DNA from: Pohlia nutans
Taxonomy: Eukaryota; Streptophyta; Bryopsida; Bryales; Mniaceae
Direction of reading: 5' to 3'
Assembly: GCA_022496805.1 (NCBI GenBank)
Contig: CM040104.1
Location: 364,650-428,649 of the forward strand
DNA length: 64,000 nt
In this document: positions 12,336-23,323 of the stretch, in pieces
Numbering within the stretch: the first letter of the stretch is position 1
Layout of the letters: each line of letters begins with the position of its first letter
The notes under the pieces: model-generated
What the model saw: the letters and a program-made list of their open reading frames with translations, nothing else
Told to the model about the DNA's origin: nothing
The model's database searches: none
Position numbers and translations under genes: made by a program

Positions 12336-12533
12336 ATGGCTAGCCGTGGTGCGACGGGGGCAAGCGACCTCGACCTCTGGGAATTGGAGGAGAGAGAAGC
12401 AGATAGACTGGGGCTAACGAGTTACCGTTGCCCATGCAGAAATTGTATGGGAGGTCGTTGCATCAGTAGGGCAACCATTCGCAAGCATCTCAGGACCATT
12501 GGAAGAGATCCTCAATTCACTGTGCCTATTTTG
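12336..12533 (+). CDS. TNP2 exon 1: transposase-associated domain
   Basis: The ATG at 12,336 starts MASRGATGASDLD. The conserved CPCRNC...RxxIRxHL block (residues about 33-55) is the hallmark of the transposase-associated domain that precedes TNP2 cores. The exon ends at a TTG/GTATGT donor at 12,533/12,534. The intron that follows carries a copied piece of the left subterminal zone. Confidence 0.85.
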
Positions 12534-12554
12534 GTATGTCTAAACTACGTGATG

Positions 12555-13265
12555 TAATAAACAAGTCATTTGATGTCCAGTGCTAAAATACTTTCAATGA
12601 TTAATTCAATGAATAATTTGCCACCCCATAGTCACGAATACTGAAATAGCTTCTGAATGCTATGACTAATTGTAGTGAGATATTAGTGACTGCATCAACG
12701 GTTTTATCACTACGCATATTACTGTGGTGGTGACTGCATTAAGTCACACATAGACTTGGGATAATACGACTCTGTAGAGCCACATCGAAGTGACTATACA
12801 TAGTCTCCAATGCTGAAATCATGAGATGGACATGACTAATTATAGTGAGGTATTAGAGAATATAGCAATGGTTTGATCACTACGTATAGTGATGTGGTTG
12901 TGACTGTATTGCATCATACACACACGTGAGATAATACGACGCTGTAAAGTCAAATATGCTTCACTACACATAGTCACCCATATCATCTGCTGACCGCATG
13001 GAGTCCTTGTATACTCGTTTCTTTCACTATTGGGAGTCAAATTTCAATATTAAATCAGAAGCATCTGACTAGGACTTGACTGTCCGTAGTCTTATGCAAA
13101 CGTATGCCATGCAGTCGAATCTGCCATTCTTACGGTGCGTAGTCATAGATTTCAGTTTCAGATTAGGGTGATAATGAGATCTGTTCACTATTACAAGTCA
13201 ACCGTGCGGTTGTAATAAGCAAGTCATTTGATGTCCAGTGCTAAAATACTTTCAATGATTAATTC
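12555..13265. repeat. Copied left-end segment flanked by a 53-bp direct repeat
   Basis: About 12,615-13,205 matches 3,739-4,320 of the same element almost perfectly (two to four differences by eye, for example CTGACCGCATGG versus CTGACTGCATGG). It is bracketed by two copies of a 53-bp sequence (12,555-12,606 and 13,213-13,265, core CAAGTCATTTGATGTCCAG) that is part of the original intron. The copy is in the same orientation as the source. Confidence 0.92.
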
Positions 13266-13285
13266 CAAAAGTGTGCTATGCTCAG

Positions 13286-13556
13286 GCGGGTCTCGTGGAT
13301 GCGGAAAACGACCTTGTTGAAGAGGAAGTCAGGGAAAGCCCTCCTGAGCTTGAAAACATCAATGGGGGCATGGACGCAATAAGAATGATCATGGAGTGCC
13401 TCTCTAGATACAATAACCTCGAGGACGAAGACCGTGAGGATTGTACTCCAACAGACGATGTGGAGGAGGATGACGCAATCCCATGGGAGGAAGGGGACTG
13501 CAGGGCAGATGTAATGGAGGAGTTAGTGGAGCATGCCCGAACTCCTCTTTTTGCAG
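13286..13556 (+). CDS. TNP2 exon 2: acidic linker
   Basis: The exon runs from a CTCAG acceptor to a GCAG/GTGCCA donor. The peptide is strongly acidic (NDLVEEEVRESPPELEN, EDEDREDCTPTDDVEEDD), as usual between the zinc-finger-like domain and the catalytic core in plant TNP2 proteins. No catalytic residues are expected. Confidence 0.75.
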
Positions 13557-13674
13557 GTGCCACAACAAGTCAGTTGGTCTCAACTCTTTTGCTACTCAAT
13601 TGTTTTGCGGTGTTTGGAGTATCGAATGCATTTGCTAACGAACTACTTTAACTGCTGCATATTCTCCTTCCAAG

Positions 13675-14350
13675 CGACAATTACCTACCCCGTTCTCACT
13701 ATAAAGCCCGGAAGTATGTGGTGAAGTTGGGACTGTCTTATAATATTATACATGCATGCCGCAATGGATGCTGCCTGTTCAGGAAGGAGCTGCAGGATGC
13801 AAAGTCCTGTCCAAAGTGCAACGCCCCGAGATACAAGTCAGAGTCCAGCCCAATCCCATCCAAAATTCTACGCCATTTTCCGTTGATTCCCCGTCTGAAG
13901 CGCATGTACCGGTGTAAAAGACTGGCGGAGCTTAACAAATGGCACGCCAATCGGAAGAAGGAGGGGAGTAACGTGGATTGCGTCCCTGATTCGAAGGCCT
14001 GGAAGCACATTGAGTCATTGGATGCCAACTTTACAGCTGAGCATAGGAACATACGCTTGGGGATGGCTCTGGACGGAGTGAATCCGTTCAGAAACCAGTC
14101 GCTCAGTCACTCGACATGGCCGGTTCTCTTGGTGAACTATAATTTGCCTGCATGGCTAGTGATGAAGCCATTTTTTATCATGCTTGCATTGTTGATTCCA
14201 GGGAAAGAGAGCGTGACCTCGGAGAACATCGATGTGTACCTTACTCCACTGATTGAAGAGCTCTTGGAACTCTGGAAAGGGGTACCAGCGATAGATGTGT
14301 CTGAAGAGCCCCCTAGACAACATTTTGAACTGCGGGCTCTACTTCTTTGG
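13675..14350 (+). CDS. TNP2 exon 3: catalytic core, first Asp
   Basis: After a CCAAG acceptor the frame reads SDNYLPRSHYKARK, then LGLSYNIIHACRNGCCLF, a C..C pair (CPKCNAPRY), DGVNPF (first catalytic Asp), WPVLLVNYNLPAWL and LALLIPGKES. These are classic Transposase_21 signatures (KLGL.Y..IHAC, LALDG.NPF, PV.L..YNLP, IPGP..). A frameshift at about 14,350 falls next to the second catalytic Asp. Confidence 0.88.
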
Positions 14351-14721
14351 TGCATGCAGACTTCCTTGCGTACGGACTAACATCTGGCCAAGTCACAAAA
14401 GGGTATAGAGCGTGTACGGAGTGTGGGCCAGATGTTACAACTTGGCGGTCAAAGGCTTTAGGAAAGAATGTATATGTAGGTCACCGCCGGTATCTCAGGA
14501 GACGACATCCCTATCGTAGGCTCAAGCAAGCATTCGATGGTCATCAGGAGTACCGGCCGCCCCCTCCAATTCTAACAGGATGCGACATCAAGGGCTATGC
14601 ACAAGAGAGAGTATCCTTCCTGCAGGAGTCACAGGGAAGAAGAGGTGGAGGAGAAGGCGACCCCATTCACCGGACCGGAGTGAAGCGGCTCTCAGCTCTG
14701 TACCTGTTTCCGTATTGGCAG
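14347..14721 (+). CDS. TNP2 core, second Asp region
   Basis: In the shifted frame the sequence continues as VHADFLAYGLTSGQVTKG (the family's D(F/Y).AY.M(L)SGW block with the second Asp), a Cys pair (CTECGPD), and HRRYLRRRHPYRR (the family's H RRFL...HPYR block). It ends at a CAG/GTACTA donor at 14,721. The matching peptide order and the one-base overlap support a simple indel, not a separate gene. Confidence 0.85.
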
Positions 14722-14935
14722 GTACTAAGTGCATTCACTGGTTCCAGTAACTACTTTCAAAATTGTTGACTGAATCTAGTAACTTGTTGACTGTGAATAG
14801 TGCAATTTCTGAAATCCATCACTGCGTGTAGGGAGATAATGAATATGGACGTATATCTTCTCAATGAATGCTTAAGATTCTTTGTCAATAGTGAGCAAAT
14901 CTAACGCTGGAATGCTATGCTGGGATTTCTGGCAG

Positions 14936-15835
14936 GACCTCCTCATTAGACATGTTTTGGGTCCCATGCACTGTGAAAAAAACATCTGCGAGAACGTGAT
15001 GAAAACAATTTGGGGAGTCCGTGACACTTTGAAGGCCAGGCTAGACTTAAAAGAGGCCAATATTCGACCACATCTGCACCCGCTTCCTGGAAGGAAACCT
15101 GGGTATGTCGTACTTCCAACAACTCCATATGTACTATCGAAAGAGGAGAAGGCAAAATTCCTAGACATTCTCCGCAATTTGAAGACTCCTACAAACTACG
15201 CTAGCCAACTTGCAAAGTGCATTGCATCGGATGGGGACTTGAAGGGGCTGAAATCTCATGACTACCATGTCTTGATGCAACAGTTGCTCCCTTTGTGTTT
15301 GCGCACTCTCTTGGACAAGGATACGCGGGTGGCAATAATGCGGCTTAGTCGGGTGTTTGTACGACTGTGAGCAAAGTCCGTAGATCCCTCGTCCTTGGAA
15401 CAGTTATTGGAGTACACAGCTGAGACACTATGCATGCTAGAGAAGGTTTTTCCACCTTCATTCTTTGATGTCATGTCACACCTCCCCATTCACCTAGTGC
15501 AGCAGTTGGATATATGTGGTCCCGTACACACCCGATGGATGTATCCTATTGAGCGATACTTGAAGAGACTGAAGGGCTATATTAGGCAACGAGCAAAACC
15601 CGAGGGATCCATGGCGAGGGGGTACACAATAGAGGAGGCGTTAGGATTTTGCACAGAGTACATGCAAGATTGTGAGCTAACACCCAGGAGGATCTGGGAC
15701 GATCAGGAGGAAGTAGGGGCCAAGAGTGAGGTTGTGGAGGGTACAGACCAATATCGACTCTTGATATTAGAGCTCAAGGCACGGATTCACGAGTTTGTTC
15801 TCACGAACGCGGAGCCTCTACAGTCATACAGAGAG
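14936..15835 (+). CDS. TNP2 exon 5: third acidic region plus DUF4218
   Basis: The exon starts after a GGCAG acceptor with LLIRHVLGPMHCEKNICEN, then GLKSHDYHVLMQQLLPL (the (L)KSHDCHVLMQ..LP block), an in-frame TGA at 15,368-15,370, then DUF4218 hallmarks MLEKVFPPSFFDVMSHL, IHLV, GPVHTRWMYPIERYL and KGYIRQRAKPEGSMARGY. The exon ends just before GTAAGC. The TGA could be a mutated CGA (Arg). Confidence 0.88.
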
Positions 15836-16036
15836 TAAGCATCATTTGTTTTAGTCATGCGCTGTGTCTAGAAGGGACAATGTGACTGTGTGTAGTCACC
15901 AAAGGTCTATTGCGTACTAATTCTAGTCATCATATTGAAACACATGACTAGAGAATGTTTTGTAGATGACTTTTCCTCTATCTGCTTCCTGTTTTTGTTA
16001 TCTAAAAACTTTCCATCCACTGTGGCTTCTAATCAG

Positions 16037-16575
16037 ACGTCACTACTTGGAGATGGAAGCGCGGCACAGAATGCGTGCAGAGATACGCCGTCGATCACGG
16101 GGTAGAAGAGCAGAGTATCCACCAATCGCAAGGAATGAGCAGTTTTCTGAGTAGTTTCCTCACAATCTTGCCGTGCCAGCAGAAAGGAGAGATGAAGAGA
16201 GATGAGTACGGTTTCACTCTCGTGAACATTGACCGTACCATTCCGTACTCATCAGATTCGTTTGCGTTTCCTCTTCATGCTCAACAGGTCTTCTTTGTTG
16301 ACGATGTGGCACATCCTGGGTGGAAGGTTGTTCTACGCAATCAATCACGAAGTGTGAGAGTGACCTCCATGGCTGAGGGAAGACCAGATCTACATTGCCT
16401 AAGCTTACGCGACGATGCTGAAAGTCGAGGATTGATGGCACAAAATGTCACTGATGATACCGCAGCAATGCCGCCTGTTTTATCAAGTTCCAGGGAGCTT
16501 TCTAGCAACGAGGTGCAGATTGCTCTGCAAATGGAGGATACAGAGGCGGACTACAATGATGAGTCACCACAGTAG
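16037..16575 (+). CDS. TNP2 exon 6: C-terminal region with DUF4216
   Basis: After an AATCAG acceptor the peptide HYLEMEARHRMRAEIRR joins the previous exon. A TAG interrupts NEQFSE..FPHNL near 16,150, where family members usually have a W. In another frame the DUF4216 block follows: KRDEYGFTLVNIDRT, then AQQVFFVDD, then GWKVVLR. The end is a TAG at 16,573-16,575. Confidence 0.78.
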
Positions 16576-16639
16576 GACTGTAGGAGCCCAACTACTATCT
16601 GTAGAATTTTGGTACAGCAAAGGAGTAGTCACAGAGATT

Positions 16640-17520
16640 GCACAGTTAACAAATTCGAGTTGTATGGAAAAAGGCAATTCATTACCAATATAAGTAAAGA
16701 ACACTGTCCAGTTGACTATGTAATTTTGCAATCATTACCAATATAAGTGAAGAAAACTATGCACATGACTACAGTATTTTGCAATCACTTTGACATCTCA
16801 AAAAAGTACGGAAAGGTGATCAGTAATAGCTCATTTGTCAACATGGGAAACCAATTTTTGGACTCTCTTGCAATTAGTTAGTAATTGTTTGAAGTTGTAT
16901 TTCTAGGTGTTGCTAAAACGCAATTCATTACTAGTATAAGTAAAGGAAACTGTCTAGATGACTATGTTATTTAGCATTCATTACTAATTTAAGTAAGAAA
17001 ACTGTCCACATGACTACATTATTTTGCAATCACTTTGACGTCTACAAAAAATATGGGAAGGTGATCAATTATAGCCCAATGTGTCAGCCTGGGAAATCTA
17101 AAGCAAAGTTAAGCATACAAGGCATTTTCGTGCATCTGGAAAGTAAGTGGACAGATAGAGCAAGTGCTAATCATGATTTTTGGACTCTCTTGCAATTAGT
17201 TACTAATTTTTGAGGTTGTATTTATAGGTATTACTAAAATGCAATTCATTACCAATATAAGTAAAGGAAACTGTGTCGATGACTATGTTATATCGCAGTC
17301 ATTACTAATTCCAGTAAAGAAAACTGTCCACATGACTACGTTATTTTGCAATCACTTTGACATCTCAAAAAAGTATGGGAAGGTGATCAATAACGGCTTC
17401 TTTGTGAGCATGGGAAATCTGTAGCAAAGTTAAGCATACAAGGCAATTTCGTGCATCTGGATCGCAAGTGGAAAGATAGAGCAAGTGGAATCATGATTTT
17501 TGGACGCCCAATTACTTACT
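16640..17520. repeat. CACTA right-end tandem units of about 300 bp
   Basis: Three variants of one unit are arranged head to tail. Each contains CATTACCAATATAAGTAAAG (or close), an ACTGTCCACATGACTAC motif, TTTTGCAATCACTTTGAC and AAGTA(T/C)GG(G/A)AAGGTGATCA. They start near 16,670, 16,920 and 17,240. They follow the TNP2 stop and precede the right subterminal zone. No reading frame is conserved among them. Confidence 0.85.
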
Positions 17521-17639
17521 AATTTTTGAAGGTGTATTTAGTAGTGTTTCTAGAATGGTGCCCTAAAATGACATCCTATAATGTTTGCGCGCAGACATGG
17601 TAGTGTTGAATAGACAAGCTATTATGTAAGTGAAGATTA

Positions 17640-18039
17640 TGGACCTACTTCTATTTTACAGCACTCACCCATTGAGCCAACGAGTAGAGGACTTCAAAAT
17701 CATCTGATTGAAATATATGACTACTATTAGTCAGGTTATTTACTACATGACTGCATGTAGTCACCCAAACCAACTCTATTACTACACTAAGACATACATA
17801 AACCATATACCCATACAATTTGACTACATTAGTATGACTATATATAGTAAGCACTCAGAGCATGACTCTGGGAACCGGGCACAAGAACATATGTCCCGTT
17901 CCCGTAGACGTTTCCACCCAGGTCCTCAAAAATATGACTACTTATATGACTAGTCCATGACTGGACCCTCTTAGGACTGATTTTAGACTAAACCAATGAC
18001 TGAGGTGACTACATAGTCATATGCGCTTAGTCACATCCG
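17640..18039. repeat. CACTA right subterminal repeat zone
   Basis: Dense inverted TGACTA/TAGTCA motifs occur here (about 17,715-17,765, 17,820-17,855, 17,930-18,035), matching the left zone and running up to the right TIR. These are the expected TNPA binding sites. Confidence 0.85.
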
Positions 18040-18067
18040 GTCAAATTGGGCTAGTTTTCTTGTAGTG
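18040..18067 (-). repeat. CACTA right terminal inverted repeat
   Basis: Read on minus, it begins CACTACAAGAAAACTAGCCC and continues AATTTGAC, pairing with 3,153-3,180. It is followed directly by the GTG target duplication at 18,068-18,070. Confidence 0.95.
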
Positions 18068-18070
18068 GTG

Positions 18071-18660
18071 CCAATCTTTAGCTCGGACATGTCCACCACC
18101 ATCATGATCACATTGGCAAAGGGCATCTTCTCCGCGTTGTATTACAAGAAGAAGATCATTTGGGGCTTCGTGGTGCACCGGAATGCCAACCGGGAGGCAT
18201 CCAAACTTGGAGGTAAGAAGGGTTGCCCTCTTGCTCCTCTCCTTTATCATCTGTACGCCAAGCACGGATGCATCACGAACAAGGAGAAGGCGAGGCTAGA
18301 GATACAACCGATTCCGGGAGAAAGGAGCCCGGCCAAGAAAAAGGCGGCCCGACCGACAGGGGGCGGAACCGGGCGAGGCGTGGGCAGAAGGAAGAGGAAG
18401 AAGAGGAGGATGCAAGAGGTCTGGGCGACCGGAGCGAGTCGGAGGAACAAGAAATGGCCCGCCCGGCGGAGAGAGAAAGGCCGAGGGTTCCGCAACCGGA
18501 TATGGGAAACCGATCGGAGGAACGCCGGAAACCAAGGGAGGATCCAACACGAGAGGCGCCAAGGCCATCCCTTGGCCATCCCTTGGCACTTGTTCCCGGT
18601 CTTCCTCTTCCTCGGATTCATCCTCCTCAGAATCCTCCTCAGAATCCTCCTCTTCTGCTT
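18071..18660 (+). pseudogene. Gag-like protein, remainder of copy C
   Basis: Immediately after the GTG duplication the frame resumes with VPI, then MITLAKGIFSALYYKKKI, GFVVHRNANREASKLG, KKGCPLAPLLYHLYAKHGC, and RLEIQPIPGERSPAKKKAA. It aligns with LLQYVVPILNPEKP.. onward in copies A and B. Beyond PAKKK a frame change leads into a charged tail (ERPRVPQPDMGNRSEERR). Homology to copies A and B fades near 18,600-18,660, so the 3' end is missing. Confidence 0.75.
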
Positions 18661-19588
18661 CCCCTTCCGGTTCCGGCTTCTTCTTCCGCTTCGCCTTCTC
18701 CTATACATTCTTCATGGAGTTCTGTTTGTTTGGAAGAAATGCAAGCATTGATGTCTGCAATGATGCACTGTAGCTCATGGATGCTTCAAAATCTTGTTTT
18801 TAGTGGGTGGAGCAAAGAATAGGGTCGTGTAACTTGCTAACAAAACACAAATATGAGTGAGGGTTTGGCGTCTTAAATTCAGCTGGGGAAGATTGTGGGA
18901 TCGTCTTGATTCTATGGGTGCTGGTACAATGGATTTCTAATGTTGAGAAGTGCTTGTTACGGCCTCGGTTTGTTTGCTTGCTTGAATTGGTGTTTGTGGT
19001 TCTGAAATTCTATTATCGTAGATTGACAGATTGAGAGCTCTTTTTTTATTCTAGGGGTAGTCATGCATGGATTTTTCGTGCATGGATTTCTGTTGCAAGG
19101 CCGTTTTTAGTTGCTGCAGTGAGTTGTGTGATATCAGTACTTTTAGCTTTGGTGATTCAGATTTCATAGACATTGAGTGAAAACGCACATTTTTCGCTAT
19201 TGTATTTGAATATTAGTCAATGACACTCATATATCATGTATGTTTGCGTTTTTGTGTGTATGAGATTCTTAAATGGTGATATTTTGAAACATTGAATTCC
19301 AAATGAATTTCATGTATGCTCTACAAGTTCAGTTCATTGATGAGTGAATTTGTTGCAATGTTTTAGATTGAGCAATTTGGCCAGCGGAAGCAATTGTTCG
19401 TAGAGTTTGAACTTCATATTCCAGGAGATTAGGTACGTGCTTTATTCACCACTTTGAATTCTGTAAGTTTAATTCTTCTGTGCACTCAATGATTTGTATA
19501 CCTGCATGTCCTGGACGGTAATTCTACTTTTGATATGGTTTGCTATGTATGAGCACAGTAGTTTTTGGATTACCTGCATGTGACATAG
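18661..19588. other. Noncoding spacer
   Basis: This is AT-rich, T-rich DNA without a convincing frame. I see no palindromes of the E3 type until about 19,590, and no TIR at the junction. It separates the truncated gag-like copy from element E3. Confidence 0.5.
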
Positions 19589-20746
19589 GGTAGTTTAGGT
19601 CGATGTCATTTTAGGTCGATGTCAGTTTAGCTCGAGGCGATGTAAATGGACTCAAAAATGTAGTGACAGACGGAACTTTAGGTCGACCCGATCTAAAGTG
19701 ACAGAGGGCCCTAAAACAATTTTAGGTCACATTGATCTAAATACCCCCAAAACACCTATTTCTTCCATATCTCAACTATAGTCGAGCTATTATGCGGTTG
19801 ATTCAGCTCGCATCGACCTAAATTACACTAAGTTATAAACTCTAACACTACAGAGGTTCAGATTGACTTGAGCTAAATACACACAGAAACTCTTGCTAGA
19901 ATAGGTACTTCAGATCGACCTGACCTAAAATTCACTAGTAAATGCCTCATGTCAACTCGAATCGACCTAAATTGCAGTCCATTCAGGTCGACCTGACCTA
20001 AATTACTATATCTTATAATCAATACAAAGAAAACCTAGAAGAAATCATAAGGTAGAAGCACTCTCCCAATCCAGCAGATCAGGTCAAATCAACCTAAATC
20101 CGCAATTACAGATCATACTTGTTGAATTCTAGAGTAAAAATTCTAGCACATGAAAATGTTCCATTTGTTAATTCAGATAGAAACGACCTAAGTTACCCCA
20201 ACTGCAATAAAATTGCAGTCCATTCAGGTCGACCCGACCTAAATTACCATATCTTATAATCAATTGATATCGGTAAGCAAGAAAAAACACATTCAGGTCG
20301 AGTCGACCTAAATTGCCCAAAATGGCCTGCACAAAACACAAAAAGAATCAATTGAAACTAGGACGAAGCTCCAATTATAATTGATTAGGTAGATTCGATT
20401 GCATCCCACAGAATCCCATTGAACCTATACTCATAGGCACCACAGAATATATTCGTAACTCCTAAGTATCCAAAGTCCTTGACTATAATTGCTCTTTAGG
20501 TTGGATTGACCTAAAGAGTACTAGATTAACAACTGAATGTATGATACATATTAAGCGTACTACAATCGTCAAGAATCGAAGCCCGTCTAAACTTTAGCTC
20601 AACCCGAGCTAAATTATGATGTCGGCCTGATCAAAATAAACGTCCTAGTTGTTCGCCATTGACGATCATGCATGAAGAAAATGACGCTTCTCTATAGAGG
20701 CATGCTGATGTGTGTGTTGCGCATTTTAGCTCGTACCGACCTAAAT
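19589..20746. repeat. E3 palindrome array (TTTAGGTCGA..TCGACCTAAA type)
   Basis: At least fifteen inverted-repeat sites with arms (T)TTAG(G/C)TC and GA(C/G)CTAA(A) about 4-6 bp apart. Clear ones are at 19,678-19,696, 19,721-19,742, 19,910-19,930, 19,983-20,003, 20,223-20,244, 20,292-20,313, 20,492-20,518, 20,592-20,613 and 20,724-20,746. Partial ones are near 19,597, 19,612, 19,630, 19,800, 19,860, 19,955, 20,095, 20,172 and 20,384. Spacing is irregular and the sequence between sites is unrelated, so this is neither tandem satellite nor CRISPR. The array ends at the start of the E3 coding region, and the last site lies inside its first frame. Confidence 0.9.
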
Positions 20747-21577
20747 CTTTGTTTGTCCGCGCTGTGAACAGATTGGCAACAGAGAGAAAGACACCAAAGG
20801 AACAACAAGTGCCAAGCCTTGAGCTCTACTACAAGAAAGCAGCTCATCAGCCACACGCGGATGATGACCAGGCGGGCGACGACCTGGCAAAGTTTGGGGA
20901 GTTCGGAGACATGCGAGACCAGGAATTGGTAGAGTTATGGAGTCTGAAAATGATAGGTAATACACGTGACTACTGCTTGACAACAAAGAACAAAAATTCA
21001 GATGCCTACCTGCTACTTTCATTCCACGAGAAAGTGAAGGACATCAACACGGGTGATGGATCCAAGATTTTGTTGCACTGCGTCACCACGAGAACAGAAT
21101 GGGATAAGAAGCAGCAGTACAACTTCATGCTGACCTTTGACTCGGCTGTGATTCCATTGAACATCACCCTTCTACAAGACTCCCTGCAGACAACCGAGTT
21201 CAATGATATGATTAAGGAGCTGGAGGATTAATTTGACAATAAATTCTTCGAGAATACCAACAGTCAGCCGCTGTGTGGGGCAGAGCTCTGCTCAAAGATC
21301 CGGAAGCTCATCTAGAACTTCGACGTCTTGAAAGCGAAGCTGGACATGCAGAAAAAAATGATGACACTTGTAAGTGTATCCCTCGATAACCGGAGCTAGG
21401 AAGCGAGTGCGGGATCCATGGGTACAAACTCGCCAAGACCCTAACAGAGCCGAGGCAAACGCAAGCCGAATACGCCTCTGATACCTTCGACAGCACAACG
21501 CCAAAGCCATCTTGGCTCCTCCTCGAAGACAAGGCAACCTGTAGAGAAGACGGCACCGGAAGCTATCAACGAGGATA
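20710..21577 (+). pseudogene. E3 ParB-like gene, N-terminal region
   Basis: An open frame runs from 20,710 to the TAA at 21,229-21,231 and continues in frame past it (FDNKFFENTNSQPLC, then another stop). Visible features are a Lys/Gln-rich start, an acidic stretch around residue 50, and a block containing LLHCVTTRTEWDKK and LTFDSAVIPLN. The spacing of this block and the following HExx-like acidic helix resembles the E6 N-terminal frame at 62,194-62,739 (CVTNLVVTN...VILWVTNN...FREGDELF). I propose, weakly, a shared N-terminal domain of unknown function. Several stops make it a pseudogene. Confidence 0.5.
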
Positions 21578-21579
21578 GC

Positions 21580-22257
21580 TTGGCGTCCGCTGTGACCGAT
21601 TTGCTAGAGCCCGTGGTGGGCAACAGGAAACCAAACTACTCACGATTGACAGAAGCGTACAGGACATTCTGGTCGTCGTACACTGACGCATTCCTGTTTG
21701 ACATCGAAGACAAAAAATCGATCCCCATCGAACAACTAGTCGATGCGCCTCCGCATATGAACATGAAGACTTACGCGCCGGGCCATGCGACGAAGATCAT
21801 GGGCTTCCTTATCAGCATGCCCCATAGGAGCACCAAACAGACTCTGTGCGTGATGCCTTGCGACCTGGACGAGCGGCCAACAAGCTGGGACTCCATCAAA
21901 GATAGGAAGTTCTGGCTGATCAACGAGCTGCACAGCGTCAAAGCAAGTTACTTGATGCGCGACGAAGGGATGGCTGCAGATGACATCAAAGAGTTCGCGA
22001 TATGGAACTGCTTTGTCGTTTGGACGAAGAATAATGAAAAACTTCGTCAAATATCCCCCTACTACAACCACGTCAACCACTTCGGCGCCATCAAGCGGTC
22101 GTGGGCGACAAACATATTGGAAGCGCGGCAACTATGGATAAATCCCGGGTGCCCTAAGAACCCGAAAGAAGCACAGCAGGTGGGAACGGCACATCAGGTG
22201 TCTAGGACGAGAGAGGCCGCGAATAACAAAGTCAAATTCCACGTAATTTCAGATTGA
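21580..22257 (+). pseudogene. E3 ParB/sulfiredoxin-like domain exon (degenerate)
   Basis: The frame carries IPIEQLVDAPPHMNMK, KQTLCVMPCD, IKDRKFWLINELHSVKAS and NCFVVWTKNNEKL. It aligns in order with E6 (VDQMINAP, KQTLTLMP, IKNGEFYIINGQHSVA, CDFVWTENK). In ParB/Srx-fold proteins a G(E/Q/H)(R/H)R-type loop after a small strand binds nucleotide. Here the Gly-Gln of E6 and E5 is replaced by Glu-Leu while HSV is kept, so activity is doubtful. The exon ends LWINPGCPKNPKEAQQ near a GTGGGA donor, and an intron with three E3 palindromes follows. Identification as ParB-like is by motif only. Confidence 0.5.
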
Positions 22258-22454
22258 GTCGACCTAATTTGCTTGCTGCTATGCTTGTATTATAAGTATT
22301 CCACTTCGTAGTCTGTCCCCATAGAGTAGATCTGAGACGACTACAAGTTAGGTTGAGTCAACCTAATATGCTTGTAATGTGCCTTGTCTTGCTTACTGAT
22401 TTGCAATCCATGCGCTCCACAACTTCTGTTCGTTAAGATCGAGTCGACCTAAAT
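22250..22454. repeat. E3 palindromes in an intron
   Basis: Three E3-type palindromes lie between the exons: 22,250-22,270 (CAGATTGAGTCGACCTAATT), 22,346-22,367 (AGTTAGGTTGAGTCAACCTA) and 22,436-22,454. The intron position corresponds to the E5 intron at 52,323-52,530, which carries three E5-type palindromes. Confidence 0.85.
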
Positions 22455-22489
22455 GACTGTATAATAGCTAATAGTGTATGTACCCGTGC

Positions 22490-23218
22490 AGGAGTTTCAA
22501 GCTGCTATGAAACTGCGGTTCGCGATGCTCGACGTGACACAGGCCCCGAAGGACGCCTTGAAAAGTAATGCGTCCGAATTGCTCGACATCCACAATGAGG
22601 TCAAATTGATCACTGCGCCGAACGATGTGTTTGATCTATGGAGCGGGTTCAATGAACACAATCAATGTTCTAATGAGCGGGATCGAAGAGCTGATGAGCG
22701 AGTGCTAAGTGATCTCAAATGCAGGTGCCGGCAAGCTTTATGACCTTGACAATGAGGGGAAGTTCAAGGAGAAGTCCAACTGGAATCCTGAGAGTGGGAA
22801 TCTCAGGCGTGAGTTCTTCAAGTGGCTGGGAATTTAACCTACGAGGACCTCGCCAAATTGGCCAAGCATATCTTGAACCGCGAGAACCCCAAGTGGAACA
22901 AGGGCTACCCGAAGGTCACGATTAAGGCCATATCCTGGGTTGAAGACAAGTGCTATTCGACCAAGGAATGGGTGGAGAGGAGGAAGTGGAAGCACCTTGT
23001 GAATCTTGAAGGAATTGCACAACATCAATCGTGATCTCGGACTCTTCAATCCGGCGAGGGAACTAGTGCCCGAGAAGTGGACCCAGTTCAAGGAGGAGTA
23101 CAATGTCACGAGGGCGACTATGAATGTCTCCTTTGAATTTCTATGCGATCTACATCTTTCCATGATGGGCCTCCTTCTGTCCGCCGAGGCTCGTTATTCT
23201 TGCAGGGCAACTCTGTAA
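22490..23218 (+). pseudogene. E3 ParB-like gene, C-terminal exons
   Basis: After a GCAG acceptor the frame reads EFQAAMKLRFAMLDV, NEVKLITAPNDVFDLW, then shifts. Fragments follow in alternating frames: GKLYDLDNEGKFKEKSNW, FFKWLG, NLTYEDLAKLAKHILN, KVTIKAISWVEDKCY, KEWVERRKWKHLVNL, and after a +1 shift near 23,004 KELHNINRDLGLFNPARELV and KWTQFKEEYNVTRATMNV. At least three frameshifts are present. The order of a charged helical region after the ParB-like exon is the same as in E5 (52,531-53,328). The function of this part is unknown to me. Confidence 0.45.
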
Positions 23219-23323
23219 TGGCATATCGGTTTGTCTCTTGCACAATTCAGTCCACCATTGTGTCGCTCCAGTATTTTTCAAACACAAAACAAGGGTTTGA
23301 GAGGCCTTTAGGTTGCGAGCACT

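Larger units (their letters stand above)
12336..16575 (+). pseudogene. TNP2-type CACTA transposase gene (DDE), decayed
   Basis: A six-exon gene: 12,336-12,533; 13,286-13,556; 13,675-about 14,350; about 14,347-14,721; 14,936-15,835; 16,037-16,575. Domain order is the classical plant one: transposase-associated zinc-finger-like domain, TNP2/Transposase_21 catalytic core, DUF4218, DUF4216. Damage includes a one-base frameshift near 14,350, a TGA at 15,368-15,370, a TAG at about 16,150 and a frame change before DUF4216. The protein would excise and reinsert CACTA elements by a DDE mechanism. As it stands it should not give a full-length product. Confidence 0.88.

Noticed and set aside
18223..18822. 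Pro/Arg-rich frame after the CACTA as an independent gene
   Set aside because: Its first part matches the charged tail of the gag-like protein in another frame; the rest is low-complexity readthrough.
20591..22454. Bacterial contamination as the source of the ParB-like protein
   Set aside because: The gene is interrupted by GT..AG introns, is present in three diverged families, and is embedded in plant-type repeats.
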